Assembly (NCBI GenBank): GCA_964563395.1
Contig: CAZLWK010000014.1
Span: 1-64,000, forward strand
Origin: JBEVOS01 sp964563395
GTDB taxonomy: Bacteria; Pseudomonadota; Alphaproteobacteria; Caulobacterales; Aquidulcibacteraceae
DNA: 64,000 bases
Reading direction: 5' to 3'
Positions within the stretch are counted from its first letter, which is position 1, and each line of letters opens with the position of its first letter. Below the pieces are notes generated by a model. That model ran no database searches. It was not told the DNA's origin and was given only the letters and a program-made list of their open reading frames with translations. The position numbers were made by a program, and so were the translations under genes. Positions 15,142 through 24,474 of this stretch are shown in pieces.

Positions 15142-15150
15142 GCCCCTCAA

Positions 15151-15432
15151 TTGCGGCACGCCATCGATAGCGGACGCACGCGCGGCAAGACGAGCGCGCT
15201 CGATCCTGCCGCGGCGCCGCTCGAGGCCGATGCGGAAGCGGGCGGCGCCGCGCCTTCGGCGGCTGAGATCGCGCAATCGCTTCACAACGAGGCCGATGAT
15301 GCGCGCGGCGATGCGACGCCCGCCGCGCCCAACGATTCCATGCCCTTGACGCGCAGCACCGGCGACGCCCTGCCCTGGGTGTTCGCGGCGTTCGGCGTGG
15401 GCGTCATTCTGCTTATCTTCGTCGGCTATTAG
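15151..15432 (+). CDS. Small protein with C-terminal membrane anchor (start uncertain)
   Basis: The product of about 93 residues has a polar, Ala/Asp-rich N-terminal two thirds with no known domain. It ends with one predicted transmembrane helix (LPWVFAAFGVGVILLIFVGY), so it would be tail-anchored with the bulk in the cytoplasm. The reading frame is open back to the assembly gap and the only start codon is a TTG 10 nt from it without a visible SD, so the real start probably lies in or before the gap. Its stop overlaps that of the convergent TMEM175 gene by 4 nt. Confidence 0.55.
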   Translation: MRHAIDSGRTRGKTSALDPAAAPLEADAEAGGAAPSAAEIAQSLHNEADDARGDATPAAPNDSMPLTRSTGDALPWVFAAFGVGVILLIFVGY

Positions 15433-16106
15433 CGCGTTTCGCCATCCACGGCCTCGTCCTCGTTGGCGATGTCCTCGCTGGCGAAGCCGCTGATCCGGTC
15501 GATGACGGCGAAGAACACGCCGAGCGCCAGCGTGATCGCGATGCCGAGGACAGGGCGCCACCACGCCAAGGCGAACGCGCATGCATAAAGCAGCACGGCG
15601 GCGAAATAGGTGCGGCTGATGCGGCGGCGGTCCCGCCGCGTCACGCTGGGCAAGAGCCGATCAGGATGGGCTGCAAGATAGCGCCAGATGAAGTTCAAGA
15701 ACGCGGTCACCCATAAAAACGCGCCCGTATAGATGGCGGCCGCGGCGTTGGCGCCCTCGCCGCCGAAATAATCAGCGAGCACGGCCGTGGAGAAGGGCAT
15801 GACGCCGATGCCGAGGAGGAAAGCGCCGTTGAGATAGAGAAACCGCGTATCCGCGCGCGTGGTGATCCGGATGAGTTCGTGGTGCGACACCCAGATGATG
15901 TAGATGTTGATGAACGACACGACATAGGCGAGGCCGACGGTCCATGCATCCCGCAGGGCGAGGGCGATATCGGGCGTCTCCTGCTCAGGCAGCCGCAGAT
16001 CAAGCACCAGAAGCGTGATGACGATCGCGAAGAAGGCGTCGCTGAAGCCTTCGAGGCGGTGCGTTCCGCGATCCGGCTCTGGCGGTGAGTCTCGGTCGGT
16101 GCTCAT
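15429..16106 (-). CDS. TMEM175/DUF1211 family membrane protein
   Basis: This 225-residue protein has about six hydrophobic segments and the family signature RLEGFSDAFFAIVITLLVLD near the N-terminus (Arg17, Phe21, Ser22, Asp23). Bacterial TMEM175 proteins are potassium-permeable channels built from one six-helix repeat per subunit, so this protein probably forms a tetrameric K+ leak channel. A second motif region, VSHHELIRI, falls in the middle. The C-terminal tail is acidic. Its start overlaps the end of the SemiSWEET gene by 4 nt, so the two are translationally coupled. Confidence 0.85.
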   Translation of the reverse strand: MSTDRDSPPEPDRGTHRLEGFSDAFFAIVITLLVLDLRLPEQETPDIALALRDAWTVGLAYVVSFINIYIIWVSHHELIRITTRADTRFLYLNGAFLLGIGVMPFSTAVLADYFGGEGANAAAAIYTGAFLWVTAFLNFIWRYLAAHPDRLLPSVTRRDRRRISRTYFAAVLLYACAFALAWWRPVLGIAITLALGVFFAVIDRISGFASEDIANEDEAVDGETR

Positions 16107-16393
16107 GCGTCACGCGCGGCGGGCGCATCGCCGCCGAATTTCAACCTGAGCGCCACAATAGCGGCTGCGAGCGCGAGGCACACGGCGTTCGATCCCGCGA
16201 TCGGCCAAGATCCTTGTAGCAGGCCATAGATGGTCCAAAGCGTGAAGGCCGTCACTGTCACGGCGAACATGCGCAGCGACACCCCGCTCGCATCGCGCTC
16301 GCGCCAGATTTTCAAGATTTGCGGCACAAAGCTCGACATGGAGAACAGGCCGGCCGCGACGCCGACACCATTGATAAGGACTTCTGACGCCAT
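16103..16393 (-). CDS. SemiSWEET family sugar transporter
   Basis: The 96-residue protein has three predicted transmembrane helices and the PQ-loop motif FVPQILKIWRERDASGVS (Pro24-Gln25), characteristic of bacterial SemiSWEETs. These work as dimers to move small sugars down a gradient. A WTIYGLLQGSWP segment and NAVCLALAAAIVAL complete the triple-helix bundle. The start is the ATG with AGGAG 7 nt upstream; a longer ORF would add 19 non-membrane residues. It is the first gene of a two-gene unit with the TMEM175 protein. The substrate is unknown. Confidence 0.87.
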   Translation of the reverse strand: MASEVLINGVGVAAGLFSMSSFVPQILKIWRERDASGVSLRMFAVTVTAFTLWTIYGLLQGSWPIAGSNAVCLALAAAIVALRLKFGGDAPAARDA

Positions 16394-16515
16394 GAACCGC
16401 TCCTGCTCCGCGCGCGTACGCGTGCCCGGCGAAGAAGAAGCGGCCAGCAAAAATCAAGTTCCAAGGGCGTGCATAAGCGCACCCTGGCCGCGATTGAACT
16501 TAGGTTTGATTTCAC

Positions 16516-16540
16516 GGAACACGCCAACGCACTGGGCGTT
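16516..16540 (+). promoter_or_regulatory. EcfG promoter, perfect match
   Basis: GGAAC, 16 nt and CGTT(TT) match the general-stress sigma consensus. It lies 30 nt upstream of the ATG of the following small-protein gene and probably drives the whole three-gene unit to the terminator. Confidence 0.82.
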
Positions 16541-16569
16541 TTGCATGCGGCTCACCAATGGAGAGAAGC

Positions 16570-17037
16570 ATGGACGCTCAAAACGGCGCTGGCGCATCCA
16601 ATTCGTCGTCGTCGGCGGAGGCGGCGCGTCGCGTAAAGGAAGCAGCGAACGCCGCGATGCATCAAGGCAAGGAAGCCGCCGCCAAGCAGCTGCGCGCCGG
16701 CGCTGAAAAGGTGAATGGCGCCGCCCATGGCGTCACCTCGGCGCTACGGCGCGCGGCCGACGATGTGGAAGGCGAAAACTCCTGGATCAGCGGCGCTCTG
16801 CGTAAATCCGCCGAAGCGGTGGAAGGCGCGGCGAACGCGGTCGCCACGGGCGATCTGAACCAAGCTGTTACTGAAGTGGGCGCTTTCGCGCGGCGGCACC
16901 CCGCGCTCTTCGTCGGCGCCAGCGTGGCGCTTGGTTTTGCGCTTGCCCGCATCGGCAAGACGGCGCTGGAGGCGAACGCCGATACGTATTCGTCCACGCC
17001 GGAAGGCGGGACCTACGGCATGCAAAGCGAGATTTGA
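16570..17037 (+). CDS. DUF883/ElaB-like stress protein
   Basis: This 155-residue protein is mostly Ala-rich amphipathic helix (EAARRVKEAANAAMHQGKEA, then AAHGVTSALRRAADDVEGEN). It has one C-terminal transmembrane helix (HPALFVGASVALGFALARIG) preceded by the FARRHP motif, as in ElaB/YgaM/DUF883 proteins that anchor to the inner membrane. An EcfG promoter precedes it and two further small membrane genes follow within 2 nt or by overlap, forming a unit typical of general-stress regulons in Alphaproteobacteria. The start at MDAQNG has GGAGAGAAG directly upstream. The molecular role is unknown. Confidence 0.75.
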   Translation: MDAQNGAGASNSSSSAEAARRVKEAANAAMHQGKEAAAKQLRAGAEKVNGAAHGVTSALRRAADDVEGENSWISGALRKSAEAVEGAANAVATGDLNQAVTEVGAFARRHPALFVGASVALGFALARIGKTALEANADTYSSTPEGGTYGMQSEI

Positions 17038-17039
17038 CG

Positions 17040-17426
17040 ATGCAAGGCGAGCGAACGCTTCCAGATCTTTTGAAGGACGCGGCTGCGGCCTTCTCCGAGA
17101 TCGTCCGCAATGAAGTTCGCCTCGCGCGCACGGAAGCGATGGAGAATGTGCGCGGCATGAGCGGGGGCGTCATGCGCGCCGCCATCGGCGTCGCCTTGGG
17201 CGGCGCCGCTGCCACGCTGCTTTTGATCGCGCTCGCCGCGCTTCTGAGCGAATTGATGCCAGTGTGGCTCGGCGCGCTGATCGCGGCCCTCGTGGGCGCG
17301 GGCGTGGCCTACGCCTTGGTGAAATCGGGCATGAAGGCGGCCGCGCAGCAGCCGCTCAATCTTCCGCGCACCGCAAGCTCGGTGTCGCGGGACGTTCAAG
17401 TGATCAAGGAGAATGTGACGCCATGA
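17040..17426 (+). CDS. Phage-holin-like (Holin-X/YqjE) family membrane protein
   Basis: This 128-residue protein has an N-terminal amphipathic helix (LLKDAAAAFSEIVRNEVRLA), two adjacent transmembrane helices (about residues 45-95) and a basic tail. This is the layout of the phage holin family/YqjE group, which in bacterial genomes lies between DUF883 and DUF3618 genes and is not connected with phage. It starts 2 nt after the previous stop, and its own stop overlaps the next ATG (ATGA). The function is unknown; a membrane-stress role is inferred from the operon and its EcfG promoter. Confidence 0.72.
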   Translation: MQGERTLPDLLKDAAAAFSEIVRNEVRLARTEAMENVRGMSGGVMRAAIGVALGGAAATLLLIALAALLSELMPVWLGALIAALVGAGVAYALVKSGMKAAAQQPLNLPRTASSVSRDVQVIKENVTP

Positions 17427-18232
17427 GCATGGAGACGGATCGCATTGAAGCTGACCTCGACCAGTCGCGCGCCAAGCTGAGCGACACGCTGGACGAGCTG
17501 AAGCACAAATTGTCCCCGACCGAGATGATGGACCAGGCGATGAGCGCCGCGCAGAACAAGGCGATGGAATGGACAGGCGCGGCCTCGCGCCAGGTGCGCG
17601 AGAATCCGCTTCTGACCGCGTTCATCCTGACGGGCCTCGCTTGGTTCTTCCTGGAGCGGAGCCAGCAAAGCCGTCAGGCCCGCTTCAACGCCGACGATTG
17701 GCGCAATGAACAGCATTTCCGCTCCTTGGAGCGCGCGCGTTGGAGCACGCCGCGCCTGCAGGACGAAACCGACGACGCGTATCAGTCGCGCCTGCACAAT
17801 GCGCATGCGGCGGCGTTGCAAATGTCGCCCACCGAAGGCGAGGGCGCCGACGCGTTCAGGACGCGCGTTTCGCAGGCCGTCAGCCGCGTGGAGCGCGCGG
17901 CCGACACCGCGCGCCGCCGCATCAGCCAAACCTTCAGCTCCGCCAAGCAATTCGCTCAGCATCAGGGCGAGCAAGTGGCTGAACGCGCGCGCGCGCTCGG
18001 CGGCGACGCCGCGCGCTATTATGACGACCGCCCCCTGATGGTCGGCGCGATCGCGCTGGGCGCAGGGGCCGCGCTCGGCGGGCTCACACCTCTCTCAAAC
18101 ATGGAGCGGCGCAGCCTGCGTCCGGTGGCCAATCGCGCCGCCGCGATGAGCGCGCAATTGGCGGAACGCGGCGCGAGCCTCGCCGAACGCGGCGCGCGCC
18201 TGCTCGATAATCCGCCCGATCAAGTCCACTGA
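17423..18232 (+). CDS. DUF3618 domain protein
   Basis: The 269-residue protein begins with a DUF3618 motif (RIEADLDQSRAKLSDTLDEL, then KLSPTEM). A first membrane helix is LLTAFILTGLAWFFL near residues 58-72. A long charged, helical middle part with FNADDWRNEQHFRSLE follows, and then a second hydrophobic segment (LMVGAIALGAGAALGGL). The end repeats AQLAERGASLAERGARLLD. Such proteins are encoded with DUF883 and holin-like genes; their role is unknown. ATGA overlap with the preceding gene and a terminator after the stop place it last in this EcfG-driven unit. Confidence 0.75.
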   Translation: MSMETDRIEADLDQSRAKLSDTLDELKHKLSPTEMMDQAMSAAQNKAMEWTGAASRQVRENPLLTAFILTGLAWFFLERSQQSRQARFNADDWRNEQHFRSLERARWSTPRLQDETDDAYQSRLHNAHAAALQMSPTEGEGADAFRTRVSQAVSRVERAADTARRRISQTFSSAKQFAQHQGEQVAERARALGGDAARYYDDRPLMVGAIALGAGAALGGLTPLSNMERRSLRPVANRAAAMSAQLAERGASLAERGARLLDNPPDQVH

Positions 18233-18240
18233 ACGGCAAG

Positions 18241-18273
18241 AGAGCGGCGCGGCTCACGCGCCGCTCTTTTCTT
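18241..18273 (+). terminator. Rho-independent terminator
   Basis: An 11-bp GC-rich stem (AGAGCGGCGCG and its complement) with loop GCTCA is followed by TTTTCTTT. It lies 8 nt after the DUF3618 stop and ends the stress unit. Confidence 0.85.
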
Positions 18274-18292
18274 TGTGCGGTAGGGGAAGTTC

Positions 18293-18451
18293 ATGAAGGA
18301 CATCAATACGACAGACGCTCAGGCGGCGGCGCGTGCGATGCTGGCGGAGCATGAGCGGCTGATGGAGGCGGTTCGCGCGCAGCGGCGACTCGAACAGGAC
18401 GAGGCGCGCAGACGCAAATTGCAGCTGCTGCGCCCGCGCGGCGGCGCCTAG
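18293..18451 (+). CDS. Small charged helical protein, 52 aa
   Basis: This 52-residue ORF has an RBS AGGGGAAG just before its ATG. The product is a highly charged helix (MLAEHERLMEAVRAQRRLEQ, then EARRRKLQLL) with no membrane segment; it could be a short coiled coil. It follows directly after the terminator of the stress unit, so it needs its own promoter or relies on read-through. Its TAG overlaps the stop of a convergent small gene in the palindrome CTAG. No family is recognised. Confidence 0.5.
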   Translation: MKDINTTDAQAAARAMLAEHERLMEAVRAQRRLEQDEARRRKLQLLRPRGGA

Positions 18452-18600
18452 GATTCGCTCTCTTCCTCATAGACACGCCGCGTGGCTGCATCGGTAAGCG
18501 CATCGCGGGACCTGCGTCTGCCCTTCTCGAAGAGATAAGCCCCGAGCATCACCGCGCCCAACGCCAGCGCCCCCAGGCCGAACAAAACCTCCGCTTGCAC
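18448..18600 (-). CDS. Small single-pass membrane protein, 50 aa (GTG start)
   Basis: The 50-residue product has one N-terminal transmembrane helix (VLFGLGALALGAVMLGAYLF) followed by a basic stretch (EKGRRRSR) and an acidic end (RVYEEESES), a positive-inside topology with a cytoplasmic tail. The start is GTG with GGGAGA about 6 nt upstream. It begins 1 nt after the stop of the small lipoprotein gene on the same strand, so the two form an operon. It was found by direct reading because it is short and lacks an ATG. The function is unknown. Confidence 0.5.
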   Translation of the reverse strand: MQAEVLFGLGALALGAVMLGAYLFEKGRRRSRDALTDAATRRVYEEESES

Positions 18601-18601
18601 G

Positions 18602-18754
18602 CTATTCTCCCGTCACGTGATCGTCGGTTTGCGCCTTGGAATTCTCGGGCGAACCAATGGATCCGGGCGGCCCATTGATGCCCTCGGCCGGCATTTCCGG
18701 CTCGTAACATCCCATCAGCGCGATGCTGAAGAGTGCGGCCAATAGTCCTCGCAT
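18602..18754 (-). CDS. Small lipoprotein, 50 aa
   Basis: This 50-residue product has a short signal sequence and lipobox (LLAALFSIALMGC, Cys16). The small polar mature part is rich in Pro, Gly and Glu (EPEMPAEGINGPPGSIG) and would be anchored to a membrane at the periplasmic face. GGAG lies about 8 nt before the ATG. It is the first of two tiny envelope genes on this strand and is divergent from otsB. No family is recognised; the role is unknown. Confidence 0.55.
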   Translation of the reverse strand: MRGLLAALFSIALMGCYEPEMPAEGINGPPGSIGSPENSKAQTDDHVTGE

Positions 18755-18808
18755 GGCGATGCTCCGCTTTCTGTTCCAATGCCGCCACGCGCGCGCTTGT
18801 TCCAATGC

Positions 18809-18833
18809 GGAACCGTTCACGCATCCGTGCGTT
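18809..18833 (+). promoter_or_regulatory. EcfG promoter, perfect match, upstream of otsB
   Basis: GGAAC, 16 nt and CGTT match the general-stress sigma consensus exactly. It lies 36 nt before the otsB ATG and would make trehalose synthesis part of the general stress response. Confidence 0.82.
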
Positions 18834-18868
18834 GCATTGCCTACGGACAGAGGGGGTAGAAGCGCGTC

Positions 18869-19605
18869 ATGCGGCTTACGCTCGACGAATGTGCGCTGTT
18901 TCTCGATGTGGACGGGACGCTCGCACAAATCGAAGACAACCCAACGCGCGTGGGCCCGGATCGCCGACGCAATCGCCTTATGCGTCACCTCCATGACGCG
19001 CTTGGCGGTCGTCTCGCGCTGATCTCAGGCCGCACGATCGCGGATATCGATCGCATATTCGAAGGCTCCGTCGATTCCGTCGCCGGCGTGCATGGGCTGG
19101 AGCGGCGCAGCGCTCATCGCGTGCGCTATTGCACAACCACGCCGCGTATCGCGCCGGCCGCGGAAAAGGCCGCGCGCTATATCGCGGCGCGGCCGGGCCT
19201 CATTCTTGAGGATAAGGGCGTGAGCCTTGCCCTGCACTATCGGCAAAATCCCGATCTTGGCGCCGAGGCGATCGCGTTCGCCGAAGAATTGGCGGCGGCG
19301 CACGCGCTCGACCTGCTGCATGGCAAAATGGTGGTGGAGGTGCGCGCGCCGGGCCCCAGCAAGGGCGATGCGATCCGCGCTTTCCTAGCCGAACCGCCCT
19401 TCGCCAAGGCGCGTCCGCTGTATCTGGGAGACGATCTCACCGACGAAGCGGCTTTCGTCGCGGCGAGCGAGCAAGGCGGCGCAGGCGTGTTGGTGGGGCC
19501 CGCGCGCAGGAGCGCCGCGCGATTTCGCCTCGAAAGCCCGGTAGCGGCGCTGGATTGGCTCGAAGCCAGTCTGGAGCGGCGCGCCTTTCAATTGGAAGAC
19601 CTGTC

Positions 19606-19618
<13 letters not shown>
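18869..19618 (+). CDS. otsB: Trehalose-6-phosphate phosphatase
   Basis: This 249-residue HAD-superfamily enzyme removes phosphate from trehalose 6-phosphate. Motif I is LFLDVDGTLAQI, with nucleophile Asp13 and general acid Asp15; LISGRT follows, then GVHGLERR, a KGDAIRAFL lysine motif and LYLGDDLTDEAAF with the Mg-binding acidic pair. The length is normal for bacterial OtsB. The EcfG promoter lies upstream, and its 3' end overlaps otsA by 13 nt, so the two enzymes of the OtsAB pathway are coupled. Confidence 0.93.
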
Positions 19619-20999
<1,381 letters not shown>

Positions 21000-21003
<4 letters not shown>

Positions 21004-22793
21004 GCGAAGCGACGCTCGATCTTGCGCCCATCGGCAATGGCGCCGCCGCCGCCTTGATCGACCGGAATGGCGTTTTCGCCTGGTCCTGCGCGCCGCGCTT
21101 TGATGGACCGCCGCTGTTTTCGGCGCTGCTTTCGGAAACGGGGCCGGACGAGAGCGCGCTTGGCCTGTGGGCCGTCGACCTCAACGCGCGCGCGCGCTGC
21201 GATCAATCCTATGAACGCAACACGGCGGTGCTCAGAAGCGTGCTCACAGCGCGCGACGGCGCCCAAATCGAGATCATCGATTTTTGTCCCCGCTTTCGTC
21301 AATTCGGACGGACCTACCGTCCTTTTGGCTTTTTCAGGATCGTGCGCCCGATTTCAGGCGCGCCGCGCGTCCGCATTCGTCTGCGCCCCGTGGAAGGCTG
21401 GTCCGGCGCGCCGGCGGGTGTGTCCGTGGGCTCCAATCATATCCGCTATCTGGGCGATTGGGGCGCGCTTCGCCTGACGGCGAATGTTGGCGTCACGGCG
21501 ATCTTGGATGAGCGCTGGTTTCGCCTCGAACAGCCGATCGCGCTCTATCTGGGCCCCGACGAGCCGTTCCCGACCGCGATCTATTGGGACGCCGAGCGCC
21601 TCCGCGCCGAGACGTGCGCCTATTGGCGCGATTGGGTACGCTCGCTGACGCTGCCGCTCGAATGGCAGGAGGCGGTGATCCGCGCCGCCATCGCGCTCAA
21701 GCTGTCGCAATATGAGGAGACGGGCGCCATCGTGGCGGCCTTCACCACCTCCATTCCCGAAGCGCCGCGCAGCGGGCGCACCTGGGATTATCGCTATTGC
21801 TGGATACGCGACGCCTATTATGTCGTGCGCGCACTCAACCGGCTGGGCGCGGCGGACATGCTGGAGAATTATCTCGGCTATCTGCGCAATTTGCTCGACC
21901 GCGTGGACGGCGATCGCGTTCAACCCGTCTTCGGCGTAGGCTTCGAGAGCGATCTGAGCGAGCGCATCGCGCCATTGCCGGGCTTTCGCGGCATGGGCCC
22001 CGTGCGCATCGGCAATCAGGCGCACGAGCATGCGCAGCACGACGTCTACGGCCAGATCGTGCTGCCGCTCACGCAGGCCTTTTTCGATCATCGCCTGCTG
22101 CGCATGGGCGATGTGAACGATTTCGAGGCGCTTGAAAAGCTGGGCGAGCGCGCCTTCGCCTTGCATGACCAGCCGGACGCCGGCCTTTGGGAGTTTCGAA
22201 CGCGCGCAGCCGTGCACACCTATTCGGCGCTCTGCTGTTGGGCGGCGTGCGACAGGCTCGCCAACGCTGCAGCCGCGCTTGCCTTGCCCGCGCGCGAAGC
22301 CCTTTGGCGCGACCGCGCCGCCCATATTCGCACCACCATCGACCGGCGAGCCTGGAATGCAGACCAAAAGCGCTTCTCCGGCGCCTTCGACGGCGACACA
22401 TTGGATGCGAGCCTCTTGCAAATGGTGGAGCTTGGCTATGTGCGGGCGGACGATCCGCGCTTCCTGAACACGCTTTCGGCGGTTGAAGGCGCGCTGCGGC
22501 GCGGCCCGCACCTTTTGCGCTACGCCGAGCCGGATGATTTCGGCGCGCCGGAAACCGCCTTCACGATTTGCAGCTTCTGGTTCGTGCAGGCGCTGCACAC
22601 GTGCGGCCGCGACGCCGAAGCGCGCGCCATCTTCGAGACTTTGCTCGCGCATCGCACGCACGCGGGCCTGCTATCGGAGGATATCGCCTTCGACGATGGC
22701 GCCCTTTGGGGCAATTATCCGCAAACTTACTCCCTGGTGGGGCTCATTGCGTGCGCCGCCGAATTGAGCCGGCCCTGGTCCAGCGTCCGTTGA
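21000..22793 (+). CDS. Glycoside hydrolase family 15 protein (glucoamylase/trehalase type)
   Basis: This 597-residue protein has an N-terminal beta-sandwich (about residues 1-210) and an (alpha/alpha)6 barrel. GH15 landmarks are the TWDYRYCWIRDA block at 261-272, GNQAHEHAQHDVYG near 338-351, GLWEFR at 395-400 with the likely general-acid Glu398, and a C-terminal LPEDI-like LLSEDIAFDDG. No signal peptide is seen, so it acts in the cytoplasm. GH15 includes glucoamylases, glucodextranases and trehalases; the GTGA overlap with otsA favours a trehalose or maltooligosaccharide substrate. It could recycle trehalose after stress. The start is GTG. Confidence 0.88.
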
Positions 22794-22796
22794 CAA

Positions 22797-22816
22797 GCGC
22801 CGGAAAGGCGCGCTTT
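22797..22816 (+). terminator. Weak hairpin after the ots/GH15 unit
   Basis: A 5-bp stem GCGCC/GGCGC with loop GGAAA, extendable with a bulge, is followed by GCTTTC. It starts 3 nt after the GH15 stop. The short stem and weak T-run make it only a possible terminator. Confidence 0.35.
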
Positions 22817-22846
22817 CGCTGAGCCCTCGCATTGGAGGGGCCGCGC

Positions 22847-24073
22847 ATGACAAGCACGCAATCGAACGAGGCGCCGCGTGGACCGCTGCATGGCGTGCGC
22901 ATTCTCGATCTGACGCGCGTCCTGGCGGGCCCCTTCTGCACGCTTCTGCTTTGGGAGCTGGGCGCGGAGGTGTTGAAGGTTGAGCGCCCCGGCCATGGCG
23001 ACGACACGCGCGCCTTTCCGCCCTTCCAGAACGGCGAAAGCGTCTATTTCGCGAGCGTCAATCGCGGCAAGCGCTCGCTCGCGCTCGATCTAAGAGACAA
23101 CGCAGATCGCGCCGTGTTCGAGGATTTGCTGCTGCGCGCGGACGTCCTGGTCGAGAATTTCCGCCCGGGCGCGATGGAGAAGCTGGGCTATGGCTGGGAG
23201 GTCGTGCACGCGCGCGCCCCAAGCCTGATCTATGCGCGCATTTCCGGCTTTGGTCAGACTGGCCCTTATCGCGAACGCCCCGCCTATGACCTGATCGTGC
23301 AAGCCATGGGCGGCATGATCTCCATTAATGGCGAGGAAGGCAGCGCCGGCCACAGGCTCGGCATTTCGCTGGCGGATACGGGCGCGGGCATGTTCGCGGC
23401 GATGGCGATCCTGGCCGCGCTCTATGAGCGGCGCGCGAGCGGGCAAGGGCGCCTCATCGACACGGCGATGCTCGATTGTCAGACGGTGCTGCTGGAATCG
23501 GCGTTGGTGCGCTATTTCGCGACCGGCGAAGCGCAAAGGCCGACGGGCTCGCGCCATCCCGTGATCACGCCGTTCGACGTGTTTCAGACGCGGGACAAGC
23601 CCATCGCCATCGGCTGCGCCAATGACGCGTTGTTTTTCGTGCTGGCGGATGCGCTCGATCGGCCGAGTTGGAAAAGCGATCCGCGCTTTGGCGACGCGAA
23701 TGCGCGCTATCTCCATCATGCGGCGTTGAAGGCGGAGATCGAAGCGGCGCTTCGGCGCAAGAGCGCCGATGAATGGATCGCGACGCTGCAAGCTGCCGGC
23801 CTGCCCTGCGGACCCATTCAGGATATCGCCGCCGTCGCGCACGATCCTCACCTTGCTGCGCGCGGCATGTTCGTCGAGGTCGACGATCCGGAAATGGGGC
23901 GCCTGCGGATGGCCGGCAGCCCGTTCAAGATTTCCGGCTATCCAGATCGCCCCACACGCCCGCCCGCGCCCAATCTGGACGAGGCGCGCAAGGATGTGCT
24001 CGATGAACTAGAGCGCGCCGAGGAAGAGCAGCGACGTCGCGAAAAGGGGCCGCCACGCGCGCCGTTGTGGTGA
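22847..24073 (+). CDS. CaiB/BaiF CoA-transferase family III protein
   Basis: This 408-residue protein is a family III CoA-transferase, which moves CoA between carboxylic acids through an aspartyl-CoA thioester intermediate. Features are VRILDLTRVLAGPFCTLLL at the N-terminus, GAEVLKVERPGHGDDTR, NRGKRSLALDL, and SGFGQTGPYRERPAYDLIVQ around the catalytic region. It ends in a charged extension (EEEQRRREKG). The RBS GGAGGGG precedes the ATG. The substrate cannot be told from sequence; neighbours (GH15 upstream, cco genes downstream) give no hint. A second, distinct family member is encoded later in the window. Confidence 0.9.
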   Translation: MTSTQSNEAPRGPLHGVRILDLTRVLAGPFCTLLLWELGAEVLKVERPGHGDDTRAFPPFQNGESVYFASVNRGKRSLALDLRDNADRAVFEDLLLRADVLVENFRPGAMEKLGYGWEVVHARAPSLIYARISGFGQTGPYRERPAYDLIVQAMGGMISINGEEGSAGHRLGISLADTGAGMFAAMAILAALYERRASGQGRLIDTAMLDCQTVLLESALVRYFATGEAQRPTGSRHPVITPFDVFQTRDKPIAIGCANDALFFVLADALDRPSWKSDPRFGDANARYLHHAALKAEIEAALRRKSADEWIATLQAAGLPCGPIQDIAAVAHDPHLAARGMFVEVDDPEMGRLRMAGSPFKISGYPDRPTRPPAPNLDEARKDVLDELERAEEEQRRREKGPPRAPLW

Positions 24074-24085
24074 GGAGATAAAAGG

Positions 24086-24337
24086 TTAAGCGGCCCCGCG
24101 CGCACGCGACTCTGTATTGATCCAGATCAAACGCAAGCTCGCCAAGCCGAACGCAGCCAAAGCGGCCCAGCACCAGGCGCAATGTCCCGCGAGCGACAGC
24201 GCCATAAGAGGCGCCGGCGCATCGCCGCACCAGGCCGATCCCGTCAAGCGCCAGATCGCGAGCATCTCCACGCCCGCGCGCGCGACAAGGAGCGCGCCGA
24301 GCGCCAGCAGGAAAATCGCCGCCTTGTCCGCACGCAT
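24086..24337 (-). CDS. Small membrane protein divergent from ccoN
   Basis: The 83-residue product has two predicted transmembrane helices (about residues 8-30 and 47-72), a Cys-rich HCAWCWAALA segment between or within them, and a basic end. The composition suggests a genuine inner-membrane protein. It is divergent from ccoN, and an FNR/FixK box 53 nt upstream of its ATG may control both genes. Its C-terminal coding region contains a second, perfect FNR palindrome. No function is recognised; a role in low-oxygen respiration is inferred only from position. Confidence 0.6.
   Translation of the reverse strand: MRADKAAIFLLALGALLVARAGVEMLAIWRLTGSAWCGDAPAPLMALSLAGHCAWCWAALAAFGLASLRLIWINTESRARGAA
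24117..24130. promoter_or_regulatory. Perfect FNR/FixK palindrome, inside the minus-strand ORF
   Basis: TTGATCCAGATCAA fits TTGAT-N4-ATCAA exactly. It lies in the last codons of the small membrane gene and about 350 nt upstream of ccoN. It may be a distal site, an antisense promoter element, or a chance match. Confidence 0.45.
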
Positions 24338-24389
24338 GATCCGCTCCCATGACCATTGCCATCAGGATCACACGCAGGCCGCTGCCCCC

Positions 24390-24403
24390 TTGACGTACAT
24401 CAA
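24390..24403. promoter_or_regulatory. FNR/FixK-type box upstream of ccoN
   Basis: TTGACGTACATCAA differs from TTGAT-N4-ATCAA at one position. Its centre is 78 nt before the ccoN ATG, leaving about 37 nt of leader if bound at -41.5. It also lies 53 nt from the divergent small membrane gene. Confidence 0.75.
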
Positions 24404-24474
24404 GTGCAAATCGCGCCGTCCCAGCGATTGAAGCGGCGGGGGCGCGCACCACGCCCCGCAAGGCCGAGGGGGCG

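Noticed and set aside
17040..17426. Holin-like gene as evidence of a prophage
   Set aside because: This family is common beside DUF883/DUF3618 stress genes; no lysin, integrase or structural phage genes are present.
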